In this document: positions 1 to 6,978 of the stretch, piece after piece
Layout: each line of letters begins with the position of its first letter
Numbering within the stretch: the first letter of the stretch is position 1
NCBI GenBank assembly: GCA_027064245.1
Contig: JAMOPZ010000383.1
Span: forward strand, 1 to 8,561
Source of the DNA: Campylobacterales bacterium
GTDB taxonomy: Bacteria > Campylobacterota > Campylobacteria > Campylobacterales > Arcobacteraceae
DNA: 8,561 nucleotides
Direction of reading: 5' to 3'
Program-made: the position numbers and the translations under genes
Notes under the pieces: generated by a model
The model's database searches: none
Told to the model about the DNA's origin: nothing
The model's input: the letters and a program-made list of their open reading frames with translations, nothing else

Positions 1-302
1 TAAAAGATGGTATTTTAGAAGATATATCTTTTGGTGTTAATGCTTGTCAAGATACAGTTGTAGCTGGTTCTTTATTTACAGAGATGGTAAAAAAAGATAC
101 TTTAGAAAATGCTATAAAAGCATTAAAACTTATGGATGAAAAGTTATTTGAAGTACCTAAAAAACAACGGGTATGTTCAAGTATGGTTCTTGAAGCTTTT
201 AGAAGTGCTATTATAAATTATGATAATAGAGTAGCAGGTAGAGATGAAGATATGTGTACAAAGGATCTAAAAGATTCTTGTGAAGGGGTAAGTCTTGGAT
301 AA
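1..302 (+). CDS. NifU/IscU-like Fe-S cluster assembly scaffold, C-terminal part (5' end outside window)
   Basis: The frame is open from the left edge (first full codon at base 3) to TAA at 300-302, so the start lies outside the window; the ATG at 84 is internal. The visible part resembles the second half of the NifU_N/IscU fold. It has a strand with a cysteine (GVNACQDTV, at the place of IscU FGCGSAIA), then a helix SLFTEMV and a DTLENAIKAL segment like the family's 'G.sldeA', then RVCSSMVLEAFRSAI, matching the HCSxLAExAIxxAI region with the third cluster-ligand cysteine. The usual His before that cysteine is Val here. Proteins of this family hold a nascent [2Fe-2S] cluster supplied by a cysteine desulfurase. 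A short tail carries two more cysteines (MCTKDLKDSC) instead of the long C-terminal domains of full NifU. The stop overlaps the next gene by 8 bases, implying co-translation. Family call is fairly secure; exact role is inferred. Confidence 0.68.
   Translation, partial: KDGILEDISFGVNACQDTVVAGSLFTEMVKKDTLENAIKALKLMDEKLFEVPKKQRVCSSMVLEAFRSAIINYDNRVAGRDEDMCTKDLKDSCEGVSLG
283..297 (+). promoter_or_regulatory. Ribosome binding site deciding a TTG start
   Basis: AAGGGG at 283-288 lies six bases before the TTG at 295-297, inside the end of the upstream scaffold gene. No ATG or GTG in the frame nearby fits as well, so this site supports TTG initiation and coupling of the two genes. Confidence 0.6.
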
Positions 303-1131
303 TTTAAATAAAATTTATCAAACAAAACATGAGTTATGGCTAAAAATATTATTTTGCTCTTTTGCTATAAAAGAGGCTAGATTAAGTAGAACTTTATATG
401 AGTTTTCAACAATCCAATTTCGTCATATGAAGTGGATATCAAATGCATTAGCTGAAAAAAATGAAGATTACAACTATAATAAAGGTGCAATAAACTTAGA
501 GAAAAAAACATCATTTGAGATATTTGAGTATCTTATAGCTCAAATAAAGGCATCTATAAAAGAGTATGATCCTCAAGATAGTTTAATGGCAAGAATTTTA
601 AGTGATGAGTACTATATGATAGGGGTATTAGAGAGTTTTTTAAACGATAAATCAAACAACTTTGATATAACAGCATTTAATAAAAGTAGAAATTATGATG
701 GTAAAAATCTTGATTGTCAAAGTAGAGATGCATTAACTTTATTTTTATTTGAAGAGAGCTATAAAGAGTATGAACTTATTTTATTATATAGTTATTTTCA
801 AAATAATACATCAAATATACTACATTATAATATCTATCAAGATATGATAGATGAATCTCAATATCATCTAAAAAGTTTTGGAGAGATGCTAGCTAAAATG
901 GGAATTTTAGCAATACCTCGTACTGTTATACCAGATCTTTATAAAAATAAAGATATAAAAGAGTTTTTAATAGGTGGAATTGATGAGGAGATCAATGCAA
1001 AAGAGGAGTGTAGAGCACTTGCAGATGCTATTGATGATGAAGAGATTAGTAAATTTTTAGAGTTTATTATGTATCAAGAGGATTATCATATCCATCTTAT
1101 GAAAAAGGCTATTGAGCATTTTAAAGAATGA
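295..1131 (+). CDS. Ferritin-like (putative di-iron) helical protein, TTG start
   Basis: The 278-residue protein is almost entirely predicted helix and has no signal peptide. It looks like a ferritin-like four-helix arrangement, perhaps duplicated. Candidate metal ligands in the second half are E153/E154 (LFEESYKEYE), E187 and H191 (DESQYH), E231/E232/E238 (DEEINAKEE) and E262-H265, a true ExxH (QEDYH). The first half has a weaker set (E28, E36, H44, E105). Ferritin-like proteins of this kind bind or oxidise iron, but the precise activity cannot be read here. The TTG start is chosen because AAGGGG at 283-288 sits six bases upstream and the next ATG would cut into helix two. It overlaps the Fe-S scaffold gene by 8 bases and the next gene by 4 (ATGA), so an iron-handling role beside the scaffold is plausible. 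An unrelated all-helical protein is the alternative. Confidence 0.5.
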   Translation: MDNLNKIYQTKHELWLKILFCSFAIKEARLSRTLYEFSTIQFRHMKWISNALAEKNEDYNYNKGAINLEKKTSFEIFEYLIAQIKASIKEYDPQDSLMARILSDEYYMIGVLESFLNDKSNNFDITAFNKSRNYDGKNLDCQSRDALTLFLFEESYKEYELILLYSYFQNNTSNILHYNIYQDMIDESQYHLKSFGEMLAKMGILAIPRTVIPDLYKNKDIKEFLIGGIDEEINAKEECRALADAIDDEEISKFLEFIMYQEDYHIHLMKKAIEHFKE

Positions 1132-1469
1132 AACAAAATAGTTTTGTTTTAATAGAGGTTATTTTTAGTGTAGTGTTATTTAGTATAATATTTATCTACA
1201 CTTTAAATAACACAATATCTATTTTAAAACAAAATCAACAAAGCTATAAAACAAATATATCTATTTTAAAATTAGAATCAACAAAACTTTTTTTAGAAAA
1301 AAATCAAAATTTTAATAAACTTCTTTATAGTTCAAATAAACTTTTTTATGATCATAATCTTTTACTCAATAAGATACAATCATTTAGTTTATCAAAACAA
1401 AATGATTTTACTATTATTGATATATGTATAGCAGATATATCTCAAAAATGGTATTTTAAAGAGCTATGA
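1128..1469 (+). CDS. Type IV pseudopilin-like protein (short, class III signal)
   Basis: The protein has 113 residues. Its N-terminus fits a prepilin signal: a short polar leader (MKQNS), then F6 V L I E10 and an unbroken hydrophobic helix to about residue 27. Glu at +5 of the mature protein is the hallmark used in pilin assembly. The residue before the predicted cleavage site is Ser5 rather than the usual Gly. After the helix the sequence is amphipathic, rich in Lys, Asn and Ser, then a short region with a single Cys (DICIAD). It would be processed by a prepilin peptidase and sit in the inner membrane or a pseudopilus. The start ATG overlaps the stop of the ferritin-like gene (ATGA), and its own stop overlaps the next gene the same way. 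It resembles minor pseudopilins such as GspI/GspJ in its N-terminus only; the globular domain is very small. Confidence 0.62.
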   Translation: MKQNSFVLIEVIFSVVLFSIIFIYTLNNTISILKQNQQSYKTNISILKLESTKLFLEKNQNFNKLLYSSNKLFYDHNLLLNKIQSFSLSKQNDFTIIDICIADISQKWYFKEL

Positions 1470-1786
1470 AAAGATCTTTTGTACTTCTTGTTACTTTAGG
1501 TTTTATTACCCTTCTTATGCTTTATATGATAAATATTATTGAAAATAAAACTATATTATCAAATATAATAAAATTAAAATATCTTAATATTCAAACAAAA
1601 ATTTATATAAAAAAAATAAAAGAGTATATATTAGATCATAATGATCAAGAGATTCAAGCTTTTAAACTAAATGATAATAGATTTAATCTTAATATTGCAA
1701 AAATAGATACCAATAGTACAAAATATTTTATAGAGATAAACTCAAAAAATAATACCATTAGAAGATATATGATAGTAGAAAAATAA
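1466..1786 (+). CDS. Short pilin-like membrane protein lacking Glu+5 (GspK/PilX-like N-terminus)
   Basis: The 106-residue protein starts MKRS followed by FVLLVTLGFITLLML, a hydrophobic helix to about residue 24. If cleaved after Ser4, the mature +5 residue is Val9, not Glu. Loss of Glu+5 is typical of the tip pseudopilin GspK, and the N-terminal pattern resembles GspK/PilX-type minor pilins, though those are usually longer. The rest is a basic helix (Lys/Ile-rich, residues 34-56) followed by beta-like segments ending YMIVEK. The gene overlaps the preceding pseudopilin gene by four bases, so the two products are probably made in equal amounts and may act as a pair. A plain single-pass membrane protein is the alternative; homology to GspK is not demonstrated. 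Confidence 0.5.
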   Translation: MKRSFVLLVTLGFITLLMLYMINIIENKTILSNIIKLKYLNIQTKIYIKKIKEYILDHNDQEIQAFKLNDNRFNLNIAKIDTNSTKYFIEINSKNNTIRRYMIVEK

Positions 1787-1794
1787 TAAAAACC

Positions 1795-1817
1795 TCTAAA
1801 AATTAGAATTTTATTTT
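1795..1817 (+). terminator. Weak AT-rich intrinsic terminator candidate
   Basis: TCTAA (1795-1799), a three-base AAA loop and TTAGA (1803-1807) form a 5-bp stem followed directly by ATTTTATTTT. It lies 8 bases after the stop of the last left-block gene and between two convergent genes. The stem is weak, so this is only a candidate. Confidence 0.35.
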
Positions 1818-1834
1818 CAAACTTATTACTTTTT

Positions 1835-2398
1835 TTATATATTATTTATATAATCTTTTGCTTTTTTATCTAAAAATTCCATTCTTTGTTTACCTTTGGG
1901 CATTGTTTTTCTATAGTCTTTCATCTCTTTTAAAAAATTTCCTATAGAATCAGGAATAAGATTTTGTAAATATTGTCGTAAATACTTAGCAACTGCAGGT
2001 GAACTACCACTTGTAGAAACAGCAATTGTTAGATCATCTTTTTTAATATATGAAGGGAAAATAAAATCACAATACTCTGTACTATCTACACTATTTACTA
2101 AACATTTTGGATATGATTTTGCTTCATTAAAAATATTATTTTGCATAGGGATATCATCTATGGCAACTATAACTAAACTAAAATCTGCAATATCACCTTT
2201 TTGATAATCTTTTATACTATATTTTAAATTATATTTTTTAATAAGTTGTAATATATCAACAGTAAATTCTTTTGAGATAAGCTCAATATTAGTAGTAAAA
2301 TCAAGTAGATGTTCTAGCTTTTCATATGCTATATTTCCCCCACCAATAACTAAAATTTTACTATTATCAAGTTTTATAAAAGCTGGAAAATATGCCAT
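1835..2398 (-). CDS. Precorrin-2 dehydrogenase / sirohydrochlorin ferrochelatase (siroheme synthase N-terminal type)
   Basis: The 187-residue protein matches the stand-alone Met8p/CysG-N family, which oxidises precorrin-2 with NAD+ and inserts Fe2+ to give siroheme, the cofactor of sulfite and nitrite reductases. The order is FPAFIKL at the N-terminus, a Rossmann fold with the nucleotide-binding GGGNIAYEK (residues 19-27), and the family signature VNSVDS (101-106), where Asp105 lines up with the catalytic Asp of CysG/Met8p. Then come FIFPSYI (112-118), TIAVSTSGSSPAVAKYLR (124-141) and a short helical tail. It lacks the uroporphyrinogen methyltransferase domain of full CysG, so that step must be encoded elsewhere. 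It is transcribed alone, facing the left block; AAAGGT on its strand (plus 2403-2408) is its ribosome site. No sulfite or nitrite reductase gene is in view. Could also be named cysG-N, met8 or sirC-like. Confidence 0.88.
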   Translation of the reverse strand: MAYFPAFIKLDNSKILVIGGGNIAYEKLEHLLDFTTNIELISKEFTVDILQLIKKYNLKYSIKDYQKGDIADFSLVIVAIDDIPMQNNIFNEAKSYPKCLVNSVDSTEYCDFIFPSYIKKDDLTIAVSTSGSSPAVAKYLRQYLQNLIPDSIGNFLKEMKDYRKTMPKGKQRMEFLDKKAKDYINNI

Positions 2399-2424
2399 AA
2401 ATTACCTTTGTATTAGAATAAAAC

Positions 2425-2430
2425 ATTTTA
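2425..2430 (-). promoter_or_regulatory. Possible -10 box for the siroheme gene
   Basis: On the minus strand TAAAAT lies about 27 bases before the siroheme gene start. In such AT-rich DNA this match is weak evidence; no clear -35 is seen. Confidence 0.25.
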
Positions 2431-2435
2431 ACATA

Positions 2436-2459
2436 AATTGGATTAATTATTAACCAATT
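2436..2459. promoter_or_regulatory. Operator-like dyad in the divergent control region
   Basis: AATTGG (2436-2441) and CCAATT (2454-2459) are perfect inverted half-sites separated by 12 AT bases. An inner TTAA/TTAA pair extends the symmetry with one bulged base. It sits between the divergent siroheme and dbpA starts, about 17 bases upstream of the dbpA -10 box. That position overlaps the -35 region and suits a regulator site, but no regulator is identified. Confidence 0.35.
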
Positions 2460-2476
2460 AAACAGTAGTTTTATAG

Positions 2477-2482
2477 TATAAT
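2477..2482 (+). promoter_or_regulatory. -10 box for the dbpA operon
   Basis: A perfect TATAAT lies 19 bases upstream of the dbpA start codon, preceded by TATAG. No good -35 is visible, which is common for housekeeping promoters of Campylobacterota. AAAGG (2491-2495) is the ribosome site. The leader would be only about 12-15 bases long. Confidence 0.5.
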
Positions 2483-2501
2483 AAGATAAAAAAGGTACTT
2501 T

Positions 2502-3878
2502 ATGTGCACACAAAATAATTTTACTCAATTAAAACTTCCATCATCTATGATACAAACTTTACAAACTTTAGGGTATAGTTCAATGACTCCTATACAAGAA
2601 AAAAGTTTACCATATATTTTAGATGGTAAAGATATTATAGCAAAAGCAAAAACAGGTAGTGGTAAAACTGCTGCATTTGGAATAGGAGTTTTAAATAAAT
2701 TAAATATAAAAAAATTTAGAATCCAATCTATGATATTATGTCCTACTAGAGAATTAGCAGCACAAGTAGCACAAGAGCTTAGAAAAATAGCACGATTTGA
2801 ACATAATATAAAAATATTAACATTAAGTGGTGGTGTACCTTATCATCCTCAAGTACATTCTTTGTCTCATCAAGCACATATTATAGTAGGGACTCCTGGA
2901 AGAATTCTAAAACATCTAAATGAATACAACTTTGATCCAAAAGATATAACCAGTTTAGTTTTAGATGAAGCAGATAGAATGCTTGATATGGGCTTTAGTG
3001 AAGATATACAAAAAATTATCTCATATCTTCCTCAAAAAAGACAAACACTACTTTTTTCTGCTACATATCCTTTAAATATAGCTCATTTAAGTGATGATAT
3101 ACTTACTAATCCACAAGTAGTAGAGGTGGAATCTACTCATCAAAAATCTATTATAAAACAAGAGTTTTATAAAATACCTGATCATCAAAAATTAAAATCT
3201 TTAGAAAAAATTCTAGGTAATACACAAGCAAATAGTACAGTAATATTTTGTAATACTAAAATAGCCTGTGATACTCTAGCTGATGATCTATGGGATGCTG
3301 GCATATCTACTTTGGTACTACATAGTGATCTTGATCAAAAAGAGAGAAATGAAACTATTATAATGTTTGCAAATAAAAGCTACCCTATCCTAATAGCTAC
3401 AGATGTAGCAGCAAGAGGACTTGATATAAAAGATATTGATCTAGTAATAAACTATGATCTACCTTATGATAATGAAGTTTATATCCATAGAATTGGACGA
3501 ACAGCTAGAGCAGGAGCTACAGGACAAGCTATAAGCTTAATTACTCAAGAGGAGCAATTTGAAGATCTAAAAGAATATTTAGATGAAGATGAATTTATCC
3601 AAAAAGATATAGATCAATTAGAAGAAAGAAAATTTAACATAAAATCAACATATTCAACACTATTTATAAATGGTGGTAAAAAAAGTAAAGTAAGAGCAGG
3701 AGATATTTTAGGGGCATTAACAGCTGGTATTGGACTAGATAAAGATGATATTGGAAAAATTGATATTTTAGATCTATGCTCTTTTGTAGCAGTTAAAAAA
3801 GAGTTTGAACAAAAAGCATTAGATGGATTATCAAATGGTAAAATAAAAGGAAGGTATTTTAAAGTATATTTAAAATGA
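2502..3878 (+). CDS. dbpA: ATP-dependent RNA helicase DbpA
   Basis: The 458-residue protein is a full-length DEAD-box helicase close to the length of E. coli DbpA. It has the Q motif (F7 to Q32), motif I AKTGSGKT (49-56), Ia PTRELA (81-86), GG (110-111), Ib TPGR (131-134), II DEAD (155-158), III SAT (186-188), IV VIFCNTK (247-253), V ATDVAARGLDI (299-309) and VI HRIGRTARAG (329-338). The C-terminal domain from about residue 382 carries the DbpA-specific pattern STLFINGGKKSKVRAGDI and later GKIDILD and GKIKGRYFKVYL. That RNA-binding domain recognises hairpin 92 of 23S rRNA, and DbpA works in late 50S assembly. It leads an operon: its TGA overlaps the next gene's ATG. All catalytic motifs are intact, so activity is expected. 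Confidence 0.96.
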   Translation: MCTQNNFTQLKLPSSMIQTLQTLGYSSMTPIQEKSLPYILDGKDIIAKAKTGSGKTAAFGIGVLNKLNIKKFRIQSMILCPTRELAAQVAQELRKIARFEHNIKILTLSGGVPYHPQVHSLSHQAHIIVGTPGRILKHLNEYNFDPKDITSLVLDEADRMLDMGFSEDIQKIISYLPQKRQTLLFSATYPLNIAHLSDDILTNPQVVEVESTHQKSIIKQEFYKIPDHQKLKSLEKILGNTQANSTVIFCNTKIACDTLADDLWDAGISTLVLHSDLDQKERNETIIMFANKSYPILIATDVAARGLDIKDIDLVINYDLPYDNEVYIHRIGRTARAGATGQAISLITQEEQFEDLKEYLDEDEFIQKDIDQLEERKFNIKSTYSTLFINGGKKSKVRAGDILGALTAGIGLDKDDIGKIDILDLCSFVAVKKEFEQKALDGLSNGKIKGRYFKVYLK

Positions 3879-4945
3879 TACTTTTAGAACAATTATACGA
3901 ATTAGAATTTAATAAAATAAACTTTTTAGAAAGAAAAAAAAGTATTCAATATAATAAAACTATATTAATAGGACCACCAAAAAGTGGTAAAAGTTATTTA
4001 ATATATGATTATTTAAGTAATTTTCAGTTAAATGAGTATCTTTATATAGATTTGAAAGATCCTAAAATTAATGATTTTTCTTTTTTACAATATCTACAAG
4101 ATTTTATAAATGATAAAGATATAACTCTCTTAGTATTAGAAAATTTTGATTTCTCTTTTGAATTACCTATAGTAAATAATATAGTTATAACCACAACTAT
4201 AGTAAAAGAGATAAAGGATTTTCATACTTTAAATTTAATGCCTCTTGATTTTGAGGAGTTTATACTTTTTGATACAAAACATCAAAATATTTTAAACAGT
4301 TTTAATAATTTTTTAAAATATGGTAATTTACCAGAGATTTTAGAATATAACGAACAAAAAAAACAACAAAGAAATTATGAGATATGTAAACTATACTGTA
4401 ACAATGATATAGAATTAAAAATCTTAATATTACTTATACGAAGTGCAAGTGAAAAAAAGTCTATTTTCCAACTTTTTAACCAATTAAAAAAAACAACAAA
4501 GATATCTAAAGATAGATTTTATAAAGTAGTTGATAATTTTACAGAAAATAAACTTATATTTTTTATTCAAAAATACAATCAACCAAAAGCTACAAAAAAG
4601 ATATTTCTTTTTAATCATGCATTACTAAGTATATCTACTTATCAAAAGAACTTTAATAATCTTTTTAAAAATATGATTTTTTTAGAGTTGTATCATAAAA
4701 AATATCAGATATATTATTTAGATAATATAGATTTTTATATCCCATCTTTAGATACTATTATACTTAGTATTCCATTTTTTAATCAATTTTTATGGGAAAA
4801 ATTAGCAAAAAATATCATCTTAATTTTACAAGAGTATAATATAACAAATATTTATATCATAACAGTAAACAATACCCAAACAATATATATTGAAGATATA
4901 GAAGTAAATATAATACCATTTTCAAATTGGGTTTTAGGAGAATAG
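3875..4945 (+). CDS. AAA_14/DUF4143-type ATPase with altered Walker B
   Basis: This 356-residue protein follows the layout of AAA_14-DUF4143 ATPases. There is a Walker A GPPKSGKS (33-40), a hydrophobic strand LLVLEN (85-90) at the Walker B position, an ITTT sensor-like strand (105-108), LMPLDFEEF (121-129) matching the family's 'L.PLsf.EFl', and YGNLPEIL (149-156) matching 'GGfPevl'. A winged-helix-like part (about 195-232) precedes KKIFLFNHALL (241-251) and a C-terminal part with MIFLELYHKK (267-276) and YYLDNIDFYIP (280-290), as in DUF4143. The usual Walker B 'DE' is Glu89-Asn90, so ATP hydrolysis may be impaired while nucleotide binding is kept. It is very rich in Ile, Asn, Phe and Lys. 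It is coupled to dbpA by an ATGA overlap and ends directly against the next gene. The biological role of the family is largely unknown. Confidence 0.72.
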   Translation: MILLEQLYELEFNKINFLERKKSIQYNKTILIGPPKSGKSYLIYDYLSNFQLNEYLYIDLKDPKINDFSFLQYLQDFINDKDITLLVLENFDFSFELPIVNNIVITTTIVKEIKDFHTLNLMPLDFEEFILFDTKHQNILNSFNNFLKYGNLPEILEYNEQKKQQRNYEICKLYCNNDIELKILILLIRSASEKKSIFQLFNQLKKTTKISKDRFYKVVDNFTENKLIFFIQKYNQPKATKKIFLFNHALLSISTYQKNFNNLFKNMIFLELYHKKYQIYYLDNIDFYIPSLDTIILSIPFFNQFLWEKLAKNIILILQEYNITNIYIITVNNTQTIYIEDIEVNIIPFSNWVLGE

Positions 4946-6928
4946 ATGAAAGTTTTAATAATATTTTTGTTAATAATAGTTAGTTTAATAGGGCAAAATC
5001 ATTTAGCAGACCAAACTTCACCATACCTTTTGCAACACAAAGACAACCCTGTATCTTGGTATCCTTGGGGTAAAGAGGCTTTTAAAAAAGCAAAAAAAGA
5101 GAATAAACTTATATTTTTATCTATAGGATATAGCACTTGTCATTGGTGTCATGTGATGGCAAAAGAGTCTTTTGAAGATCAAGAAATAGCAGATATTTTA
5201 AATAAATCATATATAAGTATAAAAGTAGATAAAGAACAATACCCACATATAGATCAATATTATCAAAATATTTATAGGATCTTAAATGGTAAAGGTGGAG
5301 GTTGGCCACTTACTATTATATTAACTTCATCTATGAAGCCAATATTTGCAGGTACTTATATACCAAAATATCAAGGGTATGGCTCAAAAGGATTATTAAA
5401 TATTTTAAATAGCTTAAGATATTTACCAAAAAATCAATTAGAAAAGTATAGTAAAGCAGTTATTAATATATTAAATAAACAAAAAATTATACAAAAAGTA
5501 ACTATAACTAAAAATATAGATAAAAAAGCCATAGATCAATTTAAAAAAAGTTTTGATAGTAAAAATGGTGGCTTTAGTTTTAGACCAAAATTTCCACAAG
5601 CTAGCTCTATAGATATACTTTTAGATATGTATAGACTAAAAGATGATAAAGATAGTTTGAATATGGCACTTTATACTCTAACATCTATGGCAAAAAGTGG
5701 TATATATGATCAAATAGATGGTGGCTTTTTTAGGTACTGTACAGATGAAAAATGGCAAATACCACACTTTGAAAAGATGCTATATACAAATGCAGAGCTA
5801 GTAGATGTATATACAAAAGCTTATAGATTAACCCATAATAAACTTTTTAAAACAGTAGCAATACAAACAATAAACAATATAGATAAAAGATTTCAAATAG
5901 ATCATCTATATAAAAGTGCAAGTAATGCAGATAGTCTAAATTTTAACAAAAAAGAGGAGGAAGGATTTTATTTTATATACGATTATAATACAATTGTTCA
6001 ATACCTACAAAAACATCATATAAAAAATAATATTATAAAGGAAAATCTAGCTTATTTAGGTATAGAAAAAGATGGAAATATAGATGGAGATTTTAGCAAT
6101 CCACATATAACACAAACAACTAAACCAAAAGATTTAAAAATAATAAAACAACTCTTAAAAAAATACAGAGATGAAAAAAAGTATCCTTTTATAGATAAAA
6201 AGATAAATCTAGCATGGAATTGTTTATTTATAGATGCAAAATTAAAAGCATCTATTTTAGATAAAACTTTTTTACCTCAAGCCCTAAATTCACTTGATAT
6301 TTTAATAGATAAATTTTATATTAAAAATCAATTATATCATCAAACTATAGATAATCTTATTCCTACTCAAAAAGGGTTATTAGAGGATTATAGTTTTTTT
6401 GCAAATACACTTTTTAGTGCATATGAGATAACATTAGATAAAAAGTATTACCATCTTTTTAAAACAATTGTACAAGAGTCTATAAAACTATTTTATAAAA
6501 ATAATAAATGGCAAAATTCAAATGATGGCTTTGTATCTTTTGCATCTATTTCACATAGTGCTTATAAAAATCCACTAGCTATTAATCTTATAAATATATT
6601 AAAATACTCTGTAATAGAAGCTGATTTTAATAGTTATAATATAGTAAAAGGTAGTATAGATCAATTTAGTTTAAAATTAAATAGTTATCCATCATACTAT
6701 CCATCTATGTTAAAATTGATCTTAATGGATCAATACTCTATAGTAGTTATAAAATCAAATAAACAAAATTTAAAAAACATAGATATAAATAATATTGATT
6801 TTCCATTTGTATATAAAAAAGTGACAAAAGATAATGACTATTTAGCTTGTAAATTAAGTAGTTGTTTTAGTTATAGTAAAGATTTTAAAAAAGTAAAAGA
6901 TGATATAGAGAATTTAAAGAAAAGATAA
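4946..6928 (+). CDS. Exported thioredoxin-fold DUF255 (YyaL/SPATA20-type) protein
   Basis: The 660-residue protein has an N-terminal signal-like stretch: a hydrophobic segment from Val3 to Gly16 with no lipobox Cys, followed by the mature family start. The thioredoxin-like DUF255 domain comes first: TSPYLLQHKDNPVSWYPWG (24-42), STCHWCHVM (63-71) with the CxxC pair C65/C68, VDKEQYP (95-101) and GGWPLT (118-123) with the cis-Pro. The C-terminal part is a glycosidase-like alpha/alpha barrel with GGFSFRPKFPQ (208-218), GIYDQIDGGFFRY (252-264), PHFEKMLYTNAE (273-284) and ASNADS (325-330). Length is normal for the family. Its substrate is not established. The ATG follows the upstream stop with no gap, and AGGAG at 4936-4940 is the ribosome site. 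Most relatives are cytoplasmic; here export to the periplasm is inferred from the N-terminus, where CxxC chemistry would be redox-active. Confidence 0.88.
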   Translation: MKVLIIFLLIIVSLIGQNHLADQTSPYLLQHKDNPVSWYPWGKEAFKKAKKENKLIFLSIGYSTCHWCHVMAKESFEDQEIADILNKSYISIKVDKEQYPHIDQYYQNIYRILNGKGGGWPLTIILTSSMKPIFAGTYIPKYQGYGSKGLLNILNSLRYLPKNQLEKYSKAVINILNKQKIIQKVTITKNIDKKAIDQFKKSFDSKNGGFSFRPKFPQASSIDILLDMYRLKDDKDSLNMALYTLTSMAKSGIYDQIDGGFFRYCTDEKWQIPHFEKMLYTNAELVDVYTKAYRLTHNKLFKTVAIQTINNIDKRFQIDHLYKSASNADSLNFNKKEEEGFYFIYDYNTIVQYLQKHHIKNNIIKENLAYLGIEKDGNIDGDFSNPHITQTTKPKDLKIIKQLLKKYRDEKKYPFIDKKINLAWNCLFIDAKLKASILDKTFLPQALNSLDILIDKFYIKNQLYHQTIDNLIPTQKGLLEDYSFFANTLFSAYEITLDKKYYHLFKTIVQESIKLFYKNNKWQNSNDGFVSFASISHSAYKNPLAINLINILKYSVIEADFNSYNIVKGSIDQFSLKLNSYPSYYPSMLKLILMDQYSIVVIKSNKQNLKNIDINNIDFPFVYKKVTKDNDYLACKLSSCFSYSKDFKKVKDDIENLKKR

Positions 6929-6932
6929 CAGA

Positions 6933-6958
6933 TATTTTTCTAATAAATTAGAAAAATA
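6933..6958. terminator. Hairpin between convergent genes, probably bidirectional terminator
   Basis: TATTTTTCTAAT (6933-6944) and ATTAGAAAAATA (6947-6958) are perfect inverted repeats of 12 bp around an AA centre. They start four bases after the stop of the DUF255 gene, with a T-run at 6968-6973 further on. The flagellin gene ends at 6979 on the other strand, so the hairpin can serve both. A U-tract does not follow directly on either side, so efficiency is uncertain. Confidence 0.6.
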
Positions 6959-6978
6959 ATCTATCACTTTTTTGTATA

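Noticed and set aside
84..302. A complete 72-residue gene starting at ATG 84
   Set aside because: The frame is open upstream to the edge and the upstream codons encode the conserved Cys-containing strand of the NifU/IscU fold, so 84 is an internal Met.
5121..5309. A 62-residue open frame on the minus strand
   Set aside because: It lies wholly inside the DUF255 gene, over its CHWCH and VDKEQYP region, has no ribosome site and resembles nothing; it is a shadow of the real gene.
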